Assembly (NCBI GenBank): GCA_008694505.1
Contig: VZDJ01007747.1
Coordinates: 14,598,059-14,662,058 of the forward strand
DNA: 64,000 bases
Origin: Cyanoderma ruficeps
Taxonomy: Eukaryota; Chordata; Aves; Passeriformes; Timaliidae
Direction of reading: 5' to 3'
Positions 60,698 through 64,000 of this stretch are shown piece after piece. Positions within the stretch are counted from its first letter, which is position 1, and the number at the start of each line of letters is the position of its first letter. Position numbers and translations under genes: made by a program. The notes under the pieces were generated by a model. The model was not told the DNA's origin. It did not search any database and saw only the letters and a list, made by a program, of their open reading frames with translations.

Positions 60698-63600
60698 GTA
60701 AGTTCTTATGCATATGCCCATATATAAATAAATGTTTATTTGCTGTTTAAAATTACTGACGCTCAGTAATTTTAGATCATTAAAGGAATGGCCTTGAATT
60801 ATTTACCTTTTTTTTTCCTCTCCTCTTCCCACAAAAGTCAATATTCAGTATCAGTTCTAAGTAATGCAGCCTTTGGGTGTGGTGTTTTAGCTGTGATTTT
60901 GAAAGAGTTTAATCACAAAAAAAAGATTAGTTCTGTATTATCTCAGGCCATGTCACCTGTTACCCTCTGGGGAACAGCTGAGTGGTGATAAAGTTGCTCC
61001 CCGGGCTAGCTTGCGTTCAAAAGTTTCATTGTAAACTGTTCTTCAAGCCATCTTGGAGAACTTGCAGAATCTTAGAATGGATGAGTGAACTCAAAGAATA
61101 GCTTATTAACAGGGCTCATGTGATTGAAAAAGAAATTTGATTGTGCTTTAAACTTCTTAGCTGATGAGAGCAATTGGAATTGTGGTGAAGAGGGACATGT
61201 GGCCTTTGATGTGCCTGGGGGACTGGATTACTGTGCAATTAAAATCTGCAACAAAAAATCTTAGCAGCTTTGTAGGATGTGGGGTATGACCATTGTATAT
61301 TAAGTCTTAGACTTTAAATGAAAATAGGTTAATACATTTGACTGATTCATTTTTAAAGCTTTTCAAAGTTTTTTTTACCTCCTCTTGACGTTATGAACAG
61401 AATCTAATGTGGTGTTAAATGCTAACTGTACCAATCTTACCTTTTTATTTGCAGAAGATTTTCAGCTTTGCTGGAATTAAAACAACTTTTCTATTAGCTT
61501 CATGGCTTTCTATGTGAAAAATTCAAAAGAGGAATAAAGAAAAATGAGTAACAATGAAAATTAGTGATGGTTATTGCATACATGTCTTCATGTCATTTTA
61601 TTACTTTATTAAACCTGTCTGCTCGGCTGTACAAAAATTAGAGCAATTTTATTGCTGTCCTCTGGCAATGACTGTAACACATGGTGGGAAACAGCTATGT
61701 AGGTATGTATGTATGGAAATCATTAAAAAATTAATGCACTTTTATTTTAAACTACAAGCAATAGTGTTTAGTCCTTCCTGTTTAGTATTTTAACTAAAGT
61801 TTGAGAAAGCAAAACCAAAGCTGTAATTAGCTGTTATTCATACTTATTTTTCTGCTGGTGGCTGTTTCTACATGAAGATGCCTGTATAAAACCACTGTCT
61901 CAAATGGGACCCTCCTTTTTTATTGGACTTAATGCTACATGGTACCTGAGCAGACAGCTCTCAGTGTTCACAGGTGTCTTGTGCCATGCTTGGAAAATTT
62001 GTTTTGAGTCAGAGGCAAGTTCTGAAAGAGGAAGACAGAAGTACTTGCCTACCACCTTTTGGCAGTGGAGTTTCTGTGTGATAATGCTTGGTATTTTAAC
62101 TGCAGAGCAATCTAGAATAAGTTGTTGAGCAGTCCTGTGATTTTGAAAGGTATGTGGTGAAACAAATTCTCTTAACCCTTCTGTAAAACCCTTGGGTAGT
62201 GATCTTGGAAATACGTTTTTATGAACGCATGCACGCACACGCTATTTCCATTGAAAGCTGTATCTTTATGTTGCCGAAGAGGTACCTGCTTTAGACGTAC
62301 CATAGGTTTGGTATACTTTTCAATAAACTTTATATTTATGGGTTTTTAGAAAGAAAATTAACAGATTACAGTGTGCCAAAACATTCTCCATCAGCTGAAA
62401 GTTAGGGTGTTTTGTTTTTACATGTGTGAGATGACTGTGAATATGTTAAAAAATACATTATTCTGCAGTGGTTAAAATTATGCAAGGAATGACTGGTGTT
62501 TGATACAACTTCAACGAAGAGTTTAGCCACTAAAAAAGATTACAGTTGATTTATATATTAATAGGGAGGCCAGCAGTCCAACTTAAGAATGTACTGGGAC
62601 TGCTGTGAGGCTAATGAAATTTTGATGGCTTGAGAGTTCCCTAGGGTTACGAAACATCTATAACTTGGACCATGTCATGGGTCACCGTTTCAGTGGAGAT
62701 GTTAAAATGGTGAAAAGCTTAATCTTCTTTGGTATTTTTTCCCTTAATTTTTGTTTCCAGTGAACACAGAAGACTTGGCTGAGAAATTACTTTTTACACG
62801 TTGTTGGAACTCAGTACGTTTAATGCTCACAGTAGAATAGAAAATATAATTTAAAGCCAGGGAAGCAGTATCGCCCTGGCAGGCTCAGGTGCTGTAATCA
62901 AAGGACTAAACTGCAGGTGCAAGTTTTGTTAATTTATGGCCTAAAGTTAACAGCTGTGCCAGTATACTGTTAAAATCTGACAAATCTGATAAAGCTTTGA
63001 AACCAAAGCGAGAGTTACAAGTCCTCTGTACTGCATCTCCCTCTGCTGCATGGGGAGGATTCCTGACTGAATTTTGATGGAATTTTTTTACAGGTAAATG
63101 CATTTCTATGCAGCATGTTTACCTGTAAGGTAAAAAAGGAGCAACTGGTGATGATGAGCAAAACACAATATCACCAGATCATACTCACCTAAAGGCCTCA
63201 GTGTTTCAGCAATCCCACTGTTCATCCAGTAGAACTACTCACTGTTTAAACAGTCCTTATTGAAGTTAATTGGACTTTTTGAGATGATGAGAACTTTGAC
63301 TTATCCTATGGGTTTATGATCTCAGGATTAACAATTTGCTGGATGTACTTGGGATTTTCTTTCTGGCCAATGAGACAGGAAGAAAAGCTCGGCTTCAAAA
63401 TAACATTTCCTTTCCTTCCTTGTAAGTGTTATGTATTTGCTCTTCTGAAATAGTTGTGGATTGCATATTCCTCAGGGAGGCAAAACTTGTAATTCTGCTG
63501 CATAATTGCAATGAGCAAGAAGAAATAGTTTGTTGAAAATACTAACCTTTTATTTGTCAAGGTCTTACTAGTATGTTTCTGAAATCCTAAAAAAGTTACT

Positions 63601-64000
63601 TACATTTTTAAATAATCTTGGAAGGTTTAGAAGCTTCTTTAAACAAATAACATTGCACATGATCAAGTTGCAAAATTTTTGATATACTAAGAACATACCG
63701 TGACTACCAGCGGGTAATTTTTTTTTTTTGAAACAACAGAACATGTATCAAACATAGAGTTAATAGATGTATTCTCACATCAAAGGTTGTTTTAGGATAT
63801 TGCTCAGTAAATAATTCTGAAAAGAAATATTTTTCTTTGACTTCATTCAAGTTCCATGTATGACTCTTGGCATCATATTCTGAGAGATTTGTCATGTCAG
63901 CCTCCCTGAAGGACGGGCTGCATCTGTTAATCTGGGCAACCAACCAGCGTCACGTACAGTGTGATGTATCAGTTGCAGCACACTGAGCATGCACATGCTT
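60698..64000 (+). other. TENM3: TENM3 intron after the second coding exon, incomplete
   Basis: The intron starts at a consensus GTAAGT donor and continues past the right edge. No further exon with teneurin similarity was seen, and no known repeat was recognised. If the donor is ignored, the reading frame runs about 16 codons into the intron and stops at 60748-60750. An AATAAA lies at 60727-60732. T runs occur near 60809 and 63718. Confidence 0.85.

Noticed and set aside
1..64000. CRISPR arrays, operons, tRNA or rRNA genes, viral or phage genes
   Set aside because: No regularly spaced direct repeats, no RNA-gene structure and no recognisable viral or bacterial coding sequence. The window is vertebrate non-coding DNA with two teneurin exons.

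Overview
The window looks like vertebrate nuclear DNA, most likely from a bird. It is AT-rich and sparsely coding. The interspersed repeats I recognise are CR1 LINE fragments, mostly 5'-truncated, plus two old MIR-type SINE copies. There are no dense ORFs, operons, ribosome-binding sites or other prokaryotic features. A non-avian sauropsid cannot be excluded from sequence alone. Nothing here supports a CRISPR, defence, phage or toxin system.

The only gene I can support is the 5' part of teneurin-3 (TENM3) on the + strand. Two coding exons join perfectly in phase. The first coding exon has its ATG at 45648 and a donor after 45879. The second, 60419-60697, follows a 14.5-kb intron and ends at a consensus GTAAGT donor. 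Together they encode residues 1-170 of the N-terminal cytoplasmic domain plus the first base of codon 171. The transmembrane segment, EGF repeats, NHL/YD-repeat barrel and C-terminus lie beyond the right edge.

From 1 to about 45.5 kb I see no coding exon. That stretch is upstream 5'-UTR intron or intergenic DNA. It contains an antisense CR1 fragment (about 4.12-4.31 kb), a perfect 26-bp palindrome (26040-26065), an interrupted poly-G tract with the one ambiguous base I noticed (28946), a sense CR1 3' end (about 28.97-29.17 kb), and some microsatellites. The 14.5-kb intron holds a 0.64-kb antisense CR1 with decayed ORF2 coding, two short sense CR1 tails, two probable MIR copies, several short tandem duplications, a 10-bp-stem hairpin and a GC-rich patch. 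From 60698 to the end is the next intron.

The most interesting local feature is the leader just before the TENM3 start. Four upstream AUGs lie within 71 nt: two start-stop elements, one 6-codon uORF, and one uORF that overlaps the main start out of frame. There are also two candidate tandem splice acceptors 75 nt apart. This suggests translational and splicing control of TENM3 dosage. It is an ordinary but testable regulatory hypothesis, not a new system.
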